A stretch of 64,000 nt of DNA, taken from assembly GCA_902500825.1 (NCBI GenBank), contig CABVRX010000003.1:124001-188000 (forward strand), given 5' to 3'. The stretch is from an uncultured Nitrospira sp. (GTDB lineage Bacteria > Nitrospirota > Nitrospiria > Nitrospirales > Nitrospiraceae). The translations under genes and the position numbers were made by a program. This document shows, piece after piece, positions 1 to 8,041 of the stretch (the stretch's first letter is position 1; each line of letters opens with the position of its first letter). The notes beneath the pieces are model-generated. The model saw only the letters and a program-made list of their open reading frames with translations. It made no database searches and was not told where the DNA came from.

Positions 1-1
1 C

Positions 2-202
2 CTCGCCGAGCATACCGGGCAGCACAAGGGAGGGCTTTTCTTTCTTCTCATCGGCATCCAGCTGCTGATCGCCGCAGCACTTATAGGTGGCCATCGAGAA
101 GAACGCGCCTCCAAGCCACCGACCGCGACCGAAAAGGAAGATCGCAAAGAGACCGATCAGAGCGCGGTGAATGCCTCGGAGGAACGAGGAGAGAAATCGT
201 GA
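2..202 (+). CDS. C-terminal end of an unidentified membrane protein (5' truncated)
   Basis: An open frame enters from the left edge and stops at TGA 200-202. Its 66 codons encode one hydrophobic stretch (GLFFLLIGIQLLIAAALIGG, roughly residues 11-30 of the visible part), followed by a highly charged Lys/Glu/Arg-rich tail. This pattern fits the last membrane span and cytoplasmic tail of an inner-membrane protein. The family cannot be named from this fragment. No start codon is visible, so the gene begins outside the window. Confidence 0.5.
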   Translation, partial: LAEHTGQHKGGLFFLLIGIQLLIAAALIGGHREERASKPPTATEKEDRKETDQSAVNASEERGEKS

Positions 203-311
203 TAGTGCAGTGAGCGCGCGACAGATCGAATAAGCTGGACGGGATTACTATCCGAGCGATGTTCTTCCATCCTGGGCCGAACCCAATGCGTTACCTTGAA
301 GGCGGACGCTA

Positions 312-1037
312 ATGTTGAAGTTGAGCAAGTCAGAGTTGAATCAGCTACTGAAGTTTAAAGGTTATGGGAATCTGAATGGTGGTGTTTGGTTTCTAGGAAT
401 AGAGGAGAAACTTCCGACCAACTTGATTAGGAACAGAGAGCTGAGGACTCGGCTTCGGTTCGAGTCTCCAATGGACTTAGCGAAGGCGCAGACAATACTA
501 GGCAGAGAGATCCTCACTGCGAAGACGAAGACATGGAATTGGATGTCGAAGTTCGCGCTTGCTCTCTTGCACCCTGCCTATGATTGGAAAGATAGAGCAA
601 CAACAAGGTTCTATAAAGCGGAGTACTTGGGGCGCAGTAATGGGAAAACATTCCTATGGGAACTGTTTCCCTTACCAGCGGCGAGTAAAAAGACCAACCC
701 TTGTCGCGAAGAATATCGCACACGAGATGATTATGATCGGCAGGTGCTACCTGCTCGAATCCGTTGGATCAGTGACGCAATTAAGAGGCACAAGCCACGC
801 TACATCATTATCTACGGTGCCTCAAGAAAGTACAGGGATCTCATTAGTGAGGTAGGTGCACTTTTGGTAAAGAAAGTGGGGCGTGGAGAACTCTATCGCT
901 ATAAGACTACCAAAATCTTGCTGTTCAGCTTCTTTTCACGCGGTTTAAGCCTTAACCAAGTAGGGAGAGTACTTCGCTTGCTCAAGGACGATAGGATTCG
1001 AGACCACCTAAAGGGTTGGATACTTTTGTCTGCATAA
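312..1037 (+). CDS. Uracil-DNA glycosylase-fold-like hypothetical protein
   Basis: This 241-residue protein has no signal peptide or membrane span. The N-terminal motif GYGNLNGGVWFLGIEEK (about residues 17-33) and the later segment RYIIIYGASRKYRDLI resemble the nucleotide-pocket strands of uncharacterised uracil-DNA-glycosylase-superfamily proteins found in phage and accessory regions. That assignment is my recognition of the pattern and is not proven. Base composition is visibly more AT-rich than the lpx/waa genes further right, which suggests acquisition. An AAGGCGG stretch lies just upstream of the ATG. No neighbour points to a function; a role in DNA repair or in defence cannot be told from the sequence. 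Confidence 0.6.
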   Translation: MLKLSKSELNQLLKFKGYGNLNGGVWFLGIEEKLPTNLIRNRELRTRLRFESPMDLAKAQTILGREILTAKTKTWNWMSKFALALLHPAYDWKDRATTRFYKAEYLGRSNGKTFLWELFPLPAASKKTNPCREEYRTRDDYDRQVLPARIRWISDAIKRHKPRYIIIYGASRKYRDLISEVGALLVKKVGRGELYRYKTTKILLFSFFSRGLSLNQVGRVLRLLKDDRIRDHLKGWILLSA

Positions 1038-1131
1038 GTCGGTACGTCATCTGACCGCACAGCGTCGAATTTCAGGAGTCCAATCGGTGACTTTACAAGT
1101 TTGGCGATGATTTGAGAATCGCACGGCCCTC

Positions 1132-1449
1132 TCAATATACAATGGCCGGCCGCTTACCTTTGACGATCAACAGCAGCCGCTTGAATTGTAACGGCTTGTC
1201 GGGATCTCTCGTATAGTGGGTGGGATCTTCTGAAACCTCAAGATCGCTGAGCGGGATTGACAATTCCTGCCGGAGATGGGGGACGTTGGTTTCCAATTCC
1301 ACATCAACGAGGCGCTCGGTGCAGCCGGTCACAATCGTGTTGATATCGTATTGGTCGTCAAACTGCACGGTGATCCGTTCTTCGGGATTGATCCATGGCG
1401 TGATGCGGGCGACCTTTTCCGCACCACTCATCGTGGAAGCGTTATCCAT
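1132..1449 (-). CDS. Conserved hypothetical protein, 105 aa
   Basis: This small soluble protein is rich in charged residues and has no signal peptide. The family is not recognised. Support for its being real comes from inside the window: its C-terminal 28 codons (RDPDKPLQFKRLLLIVKGKR region) reappear, diverged but in frame, at 3342-3425 on the same strand (see the remnant entry). That implies a protein family with at least two copies here. The stop is TAG-like within a short intergenic gap before the UDG-like gene, which runs convergently. Function unknown. Confidence 0.55.
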   Translation of the reverse strand: MDNASTMSGAEKVARITPWINPEERITVQFDDQYDINTIVTGCTERLVDVELETNVPHLRQELSIPLSDLEVSEDPTHYTRDPDKPLQFKRLLLIVKGKRPAIVY

Positions 1450-1871
1450 GCTCCTATCATACTCCCATTCGTTCCAAAGACGTCACTCGGATATTCCCGA
1501 GCAGTTAACCCTAATCCGAAATAACTTTGCCATCAGAACGCATTACCGTTGCCGGTGGCGTGGCAAACGGGGTGATCTTTATCACCCACCCCACCTTGCC
1601 GCGCCGAGACTTCCGTCAAGTGCACGCAACGGAAGGGCCCCACTGGGGGATGGGTGGAGTGAGCACGATGGGACTGTTCAACACGACAGGACTCGCGGAA
1701 TAAATCAACGAGGACAGATTTATTTTCGAATTAGGGTTTATTCGGCGAGATGCCCAAGTCTCTCAACGATAACGGGGTGGATAGCGGTATCTGCCTAAAA
1801 GCGAATGTTTCCGAACAACGCCGATTGAGGATCAGGGTCTGCACCGGTAACGCTTACGGAGTGCTTCTTGA
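1450..1871. other. Intergenic stretch holding a MITE-like inverted repeat
   Basis: No convincing gene is seen between the 105-residue hypothetical and the PEP-CTERM gene. The stretch contains the imperfect terminal inverted repeat described separately (1505-1740), with GC-rich sequence between the arms, including a small hairpin (CTTCCGT ... ACGGAAG, near 1609-1634). Confidence 0.5.
1505..1740. repeat. Putative MITE-like element with ~20 bp imperfect terminal inverted repeats
   Basis: The left arm (1505-1524) reads TTAACCCTAATCCGAAATAA. The reverse complement of 1720-1740 reads TAAACCCTAATTCGAAAATA, so the arms match except for single-base differences and one indel. The roughly 195 bp between the arms carry no gene. 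The design (short, non-coding, inverted ends) fits a MITE or another non-autonomous element. No transposase or clear target duplication is visible. Confidence 0.4.
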
Positions 1872-2528
1872 TTAACTCTGGAACCCCCGTAGATTTCTCA
1901 ACCCTCCCACGCCCAGACCGACCAACGCAATGAGTCCAGCACCAAAGAGAAGCACTGCTGGAGGCAACGGCACAGCGGTCAGACTACTTATTTGTCCGTA
2001 ATAGGCGAAGGGCACGCCGTCAACATTCTTGAAATAGAGCCGCCACGTCTTCGTATCCAGACTACCCAAACTTGGTGGATTTTGGAGATCTGTATTTGTA
2101 AACAGCCCCTGCCCTTTACGACTCAGATAGAGATCAAAATTATATGGTGTTGTCTCCCCCAACTTGCCACCGGTAGCAGGAGATACCAACGCCCAACGAT
2201 CGCCAAAAACCCCGCCACCCAGATCGGTGTTCTGCGAGATAATCACACCGTTGAGACCTGGGGCGAAGACCGAAGTGTACACCCCTTTGTTAAACACCAG
2301 TTTGAATCCCGTTACCGCGCCGGAATACACACCACCACTCCCACTCGTCATATCGTCGAATTGAAATGTCCCGTCTACCGGGATTGCCACGCCCGGATTG
2401 TTAGTAACGCCGGTGAACGAATAGGTCACGGACGCTGCTTGCGCTGCCATGATCGGAATCGAGAGGGCACACACCATGGCAGCCGGCAGCGCGAATCCTC
2501 TCCTAAACAATCGCTTCATCATCGACAT
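1872..2528 (-). CDS. PEP-CTERM-type exported surface protein
   Basis: This 218-residue protein has an N-terminal signal peptide (KRLFRRGFALPAAMVCALSI ... AQAA, cleavage near residue 31). A beta-rich secreted region follows. The C-terminal sorting signal is VPLPPAVLLFGAG, then a hydrophobic span and a basic tail ending near LRNLR. The VPLP(P/A)A-x-x-LFG(A/S)G form is a recognised variant of PEP-CTERM signals, which are processed by exosortase during export to the surface or into exopolysaccharide. No exosortase gene is in this window. The start is supported by TAAGGAG about 8-10 nt before ATG 2528. A surface or EPS-associated role is inferred from the family. Confidence 0.8.
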   Translation of the reverse strand: MSMMKRLFRRGFALPAAMVCALSIPIMAAQAASVTYSFTGVTNNPGVAIPVDGTFQFDDMTSGSGGVYSGAVTGFKLVFNKGVYTSVFAPGLNGVIISQNTDLGGGVFGDRWALVSPATGGKLGETTPYNFDLYLSRKGQGLFTNTDLQNPPSLGSLDTKTWRLYFKNVDGVPFAYYGQISSLTAVPLPPAVLLFGAGLIALVGLGVGGLRNLRGFQS

Positions 2529-3341
2529 AGACAGCGCTCCTTAGCTAGTGCGTGACATCTTTGAACGAAGCACTGAGCAGCAATTCCCAGACCAGGGCCG
2601 ATAATTCCATATTATTGAAAATTAAGATGATTGATGAGGGCTCGTAGCTGCTACTCTGTGGATATTCGTGCAATGGTGTTCAAATATGCATCAGCCGTTG
2701 ACCGGACGGGAAAAACTTCCTTTCTCAATACATAACGGCTTGGCGTTTTCGCTTGGCGGTCGACAGCAGCCGTTCATGGTTTATGTATCTTCAGCTGCGA
2801 TTTGGTATCGCACAGGCGAGGCGTGTGTTTTGTGCGGCTTGGTTCAAGGCCTTTGCGAGGTTGCCGGTTAAGGACGTCGCTCGCTCATAGACGGGAAAGT
2901 TGCAGTGGTTACGTCGGCGTCATACTGGGCAGCTTCCCGTCCCTCAACTATCATCTACTCCGTCGTCGCCGGGTATGTATCGGGGTTGATTGCAATGACA
3001 CTGTATCCGCTCGCTCAGCTGGACGGGTTTGAGCTTATCGCCATGTCGCTCCGGTTCTCTACAGGTGAAGTCGTGGTCGCGTTCTTCTGGTTTCCTATCA
3101 GGCTACTGAGCTGACTCTTTGGCGGCATAGCCGGCGTGGTTATGATCGTGATGCGTCGAAGATTCACGCTGTTCCGTAGTGAGCGAACGCAGGAATGAAT
3201 TAACTCCGTCATTCTGTGTCCCGGCAGAGGCGTGCCAACTAAAGGCCACTCCTGTTGCCCCATCGCCCACCTTGATGGCACTGGTTCTCTCCCTTCAGCG
3301 GCGGATGAAAGGGTAACTGAGGAGAGGAGTACGTGGCTCTC
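2529..3341. other. Mostly non-coding region with a possible membrane-protein relic
   Basis: About 0.8 kb separates the PEP-CTERM gene from the next plausible gene. Short open frames here look random, except for the interrupted hydrophobic frame at 2905-3198 described separately. No RNA gene or mobile-element gene was recognised. Confidence 0.4.
2905..3198 (+). pseudogene. Possible relic of a small membrane protein with an in-frame stop
   Basis: From ATG 2905 a frame encodes two hydrophobic stretches (IIYSVVAGYVSGLIAMTLYP and VVVAFFWFPIRLL) and reaches TGA at 3112-3114. The same frame then continues for 27 codons as a third membrane-like stretch with a basic tail (GGIAGVVMIVMRRRFTLFR) before a second TGA at 3196-3198. 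Such continuity across the stop suggests one gene interrupted by a nonsense mutation. The family is not identified, and chance cannot be excluded. Confidence 0.3.
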
Positions 3342-3455
3342 TTAAGACGCGATGGTCGGGCGCTTGTCTTTGATGATCAACCGCAATCGTTTGTGTTGCA
3401 ACGGCCAGGTGGGATCACGTGAGGGTGGCTGTGGCAGTACCGGGGGAATCAACAT
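3342..3455 (-). pseudogene. C-terminal remnant (or very short paralog) of the 105-aa hypothetical
   Basis: Reading the minus strand to TAA at 3342-3344 gives SRDPTWPLQHKRLRLIIKDK followed by RPTIAS. Aligned by eye to the C-terminus of the protein at 1132-1449, 16 of 28 positions are identical (RDP, PLQ, KRL, LI, KRP). The frame can open at ATG 3455 for only 37 codons, so this is most simply the tail of a decayed second copy. The DNA similarity of the two 3' ends is visible directly. Confidence 0.5.
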
Positions 3456-3517
3456 CGCGTTATGTCCACCGTCAACGGGATGTGGAAGCTTCCATCTGCA
3501 GGTTGAGTGTCCGTTTC

Positions 3518-3889
3518 TTAGTTTGGCGAGATACCTAATCCTCCCATCAACGGCATCAAGCTTTCTTCTCCTGGTCCCTTCCCCTGCTTCGATGCGTCAC
3601 TGATTTCTTCAAGCAGTTGACCGGCTTCGGGGCTCAACCGTTTCAACTTTTCTCCAAGGTGCCCGGACGTCAAACCTTGTTGAATCTCGGCGTCCGAGAT
3701 TTTCCCCTCTTTGATGCCCTGTTGAAGAATCTGCGCGAGGGACCTCACCTTTGCCTGGACGTCGGGGGGCATGCCGTTCAGGATATTGACCGCATCCTGC
3801 CGGCCACCTCCAAGTTGTGCATAGGATGGAATTGCCAACCACATAGAGAGCCCCAAAACAGCAATCACCGGTTTTCCTGTGAGCACCAT
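3518..3889 (-). CDS. Small secreted hypothetical protein
   Basis: This 123-residue protein starts with a clear signal peptide (MVLTGKPVIAVLGLSMWLAI, then PSYA-Q, cleavage near residue 25). The mature part is polar and probably helical, rich in Gln, Lys, Glu and Gly. ATG 3889 was chosen over the upstream ATG 3916 because AGAGGAGG lies 6 nt before it and the signal peptide then starts normally. No family is recognised. The periplasmic or extracellular location is inferred from the signal peptide. The gene stands alone, about 60 bp upstream of the remnant at 3342-3455 on the same strand. Confidence 0.6.
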   Translation of the reverse strand: MVLTGKPVIAVLGLSMWLAIPSYAQLGGGRQDAVNILNGMPPDVQAKVRSLAQILQQGIKEGKISDAEIQQGLTSGHLGEKLKRLSPEAGQLLEEISDASKQGKGPGEESLMPLMGGLGISPN

Positions 3890-4135
3890 GAACAGCCTCC
3901 TCTCTTTTGGCATCATGAGTCGAGTCTCCCAATCAATTTGATCTCTGCAGGATACCTGCCAGTTTCACACAAAAATGAAAATGATGCTTTAAAGAGAAGG
4001 AATAAGGTCAAGTCGATTACGGTATTAACCGATACAGTTCCGTACCCATTTGAGAAAACGAAGGATTTCAGAGCGACCGGTCTGAGAGATTCGTACGGTT
4101 TATCATCATGAAACCGAGAATGGAGGAAAGCACTG

Positions 4136-4903
4136 ATGCTTGAAGGGTGGCAATCTCCCGACGTGACGGTTTATTTCATGGCCATTCTTGGACTTATCGT
4201 CGTGTGGCAGTACTACCAGATGCAAATCATGTCCGGGCGCATTCTGGCCATCGATATCTTTGATCGTTCCGGCATTCGCATGTATATCTATGTGACTCCC
4301 AGTGACGACCATATCTGTGAGGTCTGCGCGGCATCGAATGGCTGCTTCTTCCTACCTTCCCAGGTGGCAAAGAAGAAATTTTCACCGCTTAGTGGGAAGT
4401 GTCAACGATCGACGCCCTGTATCGGTGCATTGGTCGGGCTGTACGGAGCTTGGTTGGAGGCGAGGGGCGTGTTGGAACACCTCCGTACAAATGCCAAAAA
4501 GGGCGGCATCCAGTTGTCTACGGAAGAAGTGCGGGCTTTAGTGAGCGGGCAGTGGGAACGGTGCATCAGCGCAGACACGGATCGCCTGGGGATCCATATG
4601 ATAGAAGCCCTCAGCTATGAAAAGATCAATCCGGAGGTCTCAGTCGAAGGTTATCGGTATGTGGTCAACGAGGTGAAAGAAGTGCGGCATCTGCTGTTTC
4701 TTGTTCCTGCCTACCTCCGCCTCATGCAGTTGTTGCTTCTGGCCAAAGAAGAGGCCGAAGCGTTGGAGACCATCGAGCGGTTCGAAGCTCGCTTTCCACA
4801 GACGAAACGCGGCCCTCATTTTCCGTCAGATGAGCAGAGGGCGATCATGAAAACGAAAAAATCCCAGTTGCTGAAAGACCTACCCCTCCCACTGTCCGCC
4901 TAG
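4136..4903 (+). CDS. Membrane-anchored conserved hypothetical with a Cys-rich segment
   Basis: This 255-residue protein has a single N-terminal membrane span (about residues 11-30, VYFMAILGLIVVWQYYQM) followed by a cytoplasmic or periplasmic domain. Four cysteines in the pattern CEVC ... GC ... KC ... PC (about residues 60-100) could bind a metal. The C-terminal half is alpha-helical and rich in Leu/Glu, resembling TPR-like helices (residues ~170-230). GGAGGAAA precedes the ATG by about 8 nt. The family is not recognised. The gene converges on the HD-hydrolase operon, and a degenerate repeat follows its stop immediately. Confidence 0.6.
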   Translation: MLEGWQSPDVTVYFMAILGLIVVWQYYQMQIMSGRILAIDIFDRSGIRMYIYVTPSDDHICEVCAASNGCFFLPSQVAKKKFSPLSGKCQRSTPCIGALVGLYGAWLEARGVLEHLRTNAKKGGIQLSTEEVRALVSGQWERCISADTDRLGIHMIEALSYEKINPEVSVEGYRYVVNEVKEVRHLLFLVPAYLRLMQLLLLAKEEAEALETIERFEARFPQTKRGPHFPSDEQRAIMKTKKSQLLKDLPLPLSA

Positions 4904-4958
4904 CAGGCTGTTGAAAAAACCTCCGGCTGCGTTCCCGCTACGCTTAGAGGCTCAATAT
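4904..4958 (+). repeat. Truncated copy of a dispersed repeat (cf. 39184-39349)
   Basis: Directly after the stop at 4903 the sequence CAGGCTGTTGAAAAAACCTC begins. It aligns by eye over about 50 bp with the left end of the complete element at 39184 (AGGATGTTGAAAAAGTCCGC and what follows, including GCGTTC and GGC(C)TCAA). The right half of the element is not recognisable here. Confidence 0.45.
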
Positions 4959-5007
4959 ACGACCCAGACAACAGGCCAAGGCTGCCAAGCTGCGGGCTCC
5001 AGTTTTC

Positions 5008-5028
5008 TCGTCGTTCACGAAACGACGA
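5008..5028. terminator. Perfect 8-bp stem between convergent genes, possible bidirectional terminator
   Basis: TCGTCGTT - CACGA - AACGACGA forms a perfect 8-bp stem with a 5-nt loop in the gap between two convergent genes. There is no clear T-run on either side, so an intrinsic terminator is only plausible. Confidence 0.35.
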
Positions 5029-5043
5029 TTGACTCACCCATCG

Positions 5044-6462
5044 TCAGTAGTTGGATTCGAGGCTCGTCGGTGTCTTGTTGAGGACAGTCGCGGCAGCTTG
5101 CGACAGGGCTGCGTCGTGGCGGTGGTCGGGAGAATAGATTCGAAACTGAATGAGTCTCGTGGGCAGAAGGTCTAAGAATTCTTCCAGCGGCTCGGTCGAG
5201 ACCTGCCCCGTCCCGGGATCGTACACGTACAGAGGATTTCCACGACGGTCTTTGGGATCTGGCCGTGGATCCAACAAGGCCATGTCTACGCGAAACGGCA
5301 GCCGCCTCAAGCCGGACGGCAGCTCTTTGGCAATCTGCTGCTCAAAATGCCGATGGTTGGGGAACGCCATGCCGCGTTCCTGCCCTTTTTCTTTCAACGT
5401 CGTGCTGTAGGCCATCTTCCATTTGACGTCTCGGCCTACGATCCGTGCCCACTCCTGACCCAATTGACGGCGAGTTCTGTGGCGAGACTGTTTCCATCCT
5501 CGGACTTCTTCCAAGAGCGACCAATCGGTCAGGGTTCGATACCCCTCCATATTCTTGCGCGGATCGTTGGGACAGAGCAGCTTCATCGTCTGGCCGAAGA
5601 TGTCCCTCAGATGGATGTCGATCGCTCTGGTGGTGCGATGGAAATAGACGTTGGAGTAGAGGTACATCCTAGTGTTCAGGAACATTTGCAGGGACGGGAG
5701 CCCGGTTTTGTGAATGGTGAACCCTTTCTCGGTCACGATCGTGTAATGAATCAACCTCGTCAGATCGACCGGGCCGACCGCCACACCGCACATATACGAG
5801 TCCCGCAAGACATAGTCCAAATTATCTCCGGTGTAACTCCCGGAGATCACAGGCTGTAGCATGTTCAACCATCGAGGGAGGCGGGAATTGTCCTTTCCTT
5901 TCTCCTTGAGGATCATATGGGCGATCTGGTCGGGATTCAGTTCTTCACCTTTTGTGAAAGGGCCTGACGGGCTTCGACGAATCTTCCTGATGAGAGGGGC
6001 CAAATGTTCCCGGATGATGATTTGGCCCAACCGTTCATGGGTGAGGCCGTGGGCATGGAGAAAATTGTCATCGAAGAAATGACAAAACGGACCGTGCCCG
6101 ATGTCATGCACTAAGGCCGTCACCCGCAAGAGTTCTTCGACAAAATTGGCCGACGGTACGTCTTTGACGGTTTTCTTGAGAAATGGATACAGATGCCGGG
6201 CGAATCGTCCCGCCACGTGCATCGTCCCGAGCGAATGCACGAATCGGGTATGTTCCGCCGAGGGATAAACCCAGCGGGCACTCTGGAGCTGGTAGATGTA
6301 TCGCAGCCGCTGAACCCAAGGGGAATCGATCAGGTCCTTCTCGGTGTGTTCATGTGGATCAGGCTGTGCATACGGTACGGTGAAGGTGACGTACTTGTGG
6401 ATGGGATCGGCGATGAGAGCCGATCCATCATACGGAGCGTTCGGTCGGTCTGTTGATTCCAT
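5044..6462 (-). CDS. HD-domain phosphohydrolase (dGTPase/SAMHD1-like)
   Basis: This 472-residue protein belongs to the HD superfamily of metal-dependent phosphohydrolases. The first His lies in HTRFVHSLGTMHVAGRFA, and the HD doublet is in LVHDIGHGPFCHFFDD, the arrangement seen in YdhJ/SAMHD1-like nucleotidases. The substrate is probably a (d)NTP or a nucleotide second messenger but cannot be told. ATG 6462 is chosen because it starts 15 nt after the stop of the DUF2062 gene and gives an N-terminus matching the family; longer reading would overlap that gene. It is the last gene of the lon-thiL-DUF2062-HD operon. Confidence 0.8.
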   Translation of the reverse strand: MESTDRPNAPYDGSALIADPIHKYVTFTVPYAQPDPHEHTEKDLIDSPWVQRLRYIYQLQSARWVYPSAEHTRFVHSLGTMHVAGRFARHLYPFLKKTVKDVPSANFVEELLRVTALVHDIGHGPFCHFFDDNFLHAHGLTHERLGQIIIREHLAPLIRKIRRSPSGPFTKGEELNPDQIAHMILKEKGKDNSRLPRWLNMLQPVISGSYTGDNLDYVLRDSYMCGVAVGPVDLTRLIHYTIVTEKGFTIHKTGLPSLQMFLNTRMYLYSNVYFHRTTRAIDIHLRDIFGQTMKLLCPNDPRKNMEGYRTLTDWSLLEEVRGWKQSRHRTRRQLGQEWARIVGRDVKWKMAYSTTLKEKGQERGMAFPNHRHFEQQIAKELPSGLRRLPFRVDMALLDPRPDPKDRRGNPLYVYDPGTGQVSTEPLEEFLDLLPTRLIQFRIYSPDHRHDAALSQAAATVLNKTPTSLESNY

Positions 6463-6476
6463 GACTCGTGGGCATC

Positions 6477-6992
6477 TTAGCCCACCTGGTCGGAAGGCGG
6501 CAACGGTTCGGTCGTGGGTTTGGCGGAAGAGGAGCGATGTTTGTGGAAAAACAAATAGGCGGCCGGATAGGATAACAAGGCTCCGAGCACACTGAGAACG
6601 AGTCCTCCGAGTATGAAGGGAGCTGCGTAGGGAAGGACCTGTTCGTAGATGCCGCTGAAACTCAGATCCTGCCAATCAAAATGCGGCATATCGGTCCGTC
6701 CCAAGAGCAATGCACCGGTCCAGTAGGTTGCGCCTAAGATCGGAATGATGGTCCAGGGATTGTTGACCAAGGCACCGGTGAACAAGGCCAAGAAATTGAG
6801 CCTGAACAGCCAGGTGCACAGCACGACCATCGCTGTGTGTAAGCCATAAGCGGGTGAGAACGCGATGAAGACACCCAGCGCAAATGCCAGCGCGGTGCGT
6901 TGCGGTGATTCCTGTAAATGAAGCATCTGGCGCAAGAGAGCCCGGAATGATCGGGCCCCTTGCGCTGAGGGCTGGCGGTTCATATCGAACAT
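6477..6992 (-). CDS. DUF2062 integral membrane protein
   Basis: This 171-residue inner-membrane protein has three to four hydrophobic spans. The DUF2062 hallmarks are visible: GVFIAFSPAYGLHT (about residues 40-53), and further on VNNPWTIIP, with an amphipathic N-terminal helix before the first span. Members are widespread and mostly uncharacterised; some are fused to glycosyltransferases. Its ATG overlaps the thiL stop in a TGATG arrangement at 6990-6994, so translation is probably coupled to thiL. Confidence 0.85.
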   Translation of the reverse strand: MFDMNRQPSAQGARSFRALLRQMLHLQESPQRTALAFALGVFIAFSPAYGLHTAMVVLCTWLFRLNFLALFTGALVNNPWTIIPILGATYWTGALLLGRTDMPHFDWQDLSFSGIYEQVLPYAAPFILGGLVLSVLGALLSYPAAYLFFHKHRSSSAKPTTEPLPPSDQVG

Positions 6993-8032
6993 CAGCGGAA
7001 ATGCTCGTAACTGGTGGCGGGCATCGGCTGCGTCCGACCGTCGGACGTCATCTGAATCCCGAACCGGTGCGGGCGAATCGTACCGATACGAGTCATGCGA
7101 TAGCCTCTGGTTCGTGCTTGTCGCTCAATCGTATCGCAGTCGCGGGGAGAAGCAGTGAACAGCAGCTCATAGTCTTCGCCGCCGGCGAGCGCGAGTTGAA
7201 TCGGCAGGACTTCGATCGCCGATGCATAGGCTCGACAGGCCGGAGAGATGGGCAGCTTTTCGAGTTCCACCTCTGCACCGACTCGACTTGCTTCGCACAG
7301 ACGCCGAAGATCTCCGGAGAGGCCGTCGGACAGATCGATGGCGGCGGAAGCCAGTTGCTTCTCGTTGAGCCATCGGCCTTCGGCGACCCTTGCGGTTGGG
7401 TGGGAATGGCGGCGGATAAGAAATCGCCGATGAGAGCGCAAGAGCGTGGTCTTCTGCTTTGCCAAGGGATGTGGGGTTGTGTCGCTCATCAAAAGCTTGA
7501 GGCCCGCCAGAGAGTCTCCTAATGTGCCGGAGACATAGATGCGATCTCCCACTTTGGCACCGTGCCGAAAAAGTGCCCGATGCGCGTTTGTTGTGCCGAC
7601 CAGAGTGATGCTGAGAAAGAGTCCCGCCTTGGATGCCGACGTATCTCCCCCGATGAGTGCTACGTCATATACCCGACAAGCCTTCATCAAACCGCGGTAC
7701 AACTCGTGGATGTGCGGCCGCTTCATCGTCTGAGGGATGGCGAGCGAAATGAGCAGATAGCGAGGGACGGCACCCATCGCGGCAATATCGCTGAGGTTAG
7801 CCATGGCTGCTCGGTATCCGACCGACTCAAGGGCAGCGGACCTTAGATCAAAATGAACTCCTTCAGCCAGCAGGTCCGTAGTGAGGTGCCACCAGGCTTG
7901 GGCGGAGGTCTCGATCACGGCTGCGTCGTCGCCGATCCCTTGAACGAGACCCGGTGCGCGACGTGCAAACCGATCTTCGAGGGATCGGATCAGCTCAAAT
8001 TCTTGAAGGGAGTTGGCCTGATGACGGGCCAC
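6992..8032 (-). CDS. thiL: Thiamine-monophosphate kinase ThiL
   Basis: ThiL phosphorylates thiamine monophosphate to thiamine pyrophosphate with ATP. The 346-residue length is normal. Family landmarks include FELIRSLEDRFA at the N-terminus, the ATP/Mg2+ segment GIGDDAAVI (about residues 33-41), LSDIAAMGA, GGDTSAS, AIDLSDGLSGDLRRLC and AGGEDYELLFTA. The start is GTG at 8032 with AGGATAG upstream, 9 bp after the lon stop. The enzyme supplies TPP, the cofactor also needed by the TPP-dependent protein pair at 38-39 kb, although that proximity may be coincidence. Confidence 0.95.
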   Translation of the reverse strand: MARHQANSLQEFELIRSLEDRFARRAPGLVQGIGDDAAVIETSAQAWWHLTTDLLAEGVHFDLRSAALESVGYRAAMANLSDIAAMGAVPRYLLISLAIPQTMKRPHIHELYRGLMKACRVYDVALIGGDTSASKAGLFLSITLVGTTNAHRALFRHGAKVGDRIYVSGTLGDSLAGLKLLMSDTTPHPLAKQKTTLLRSHRRFLIRRHSHPTARVAEGRWLNEKQLASAAIDLSDGLSGDLRRLCEASRVGAEVELEKLPISPACRAYASAIEVLPIQLALAGGEDYELLFTASPRDCDTIERQARTRGYRMTRIGTIRPHRFGIQMTSDGRTQPMPATSYEHFR

Positions 8033-8041
8033 GGCACTATC

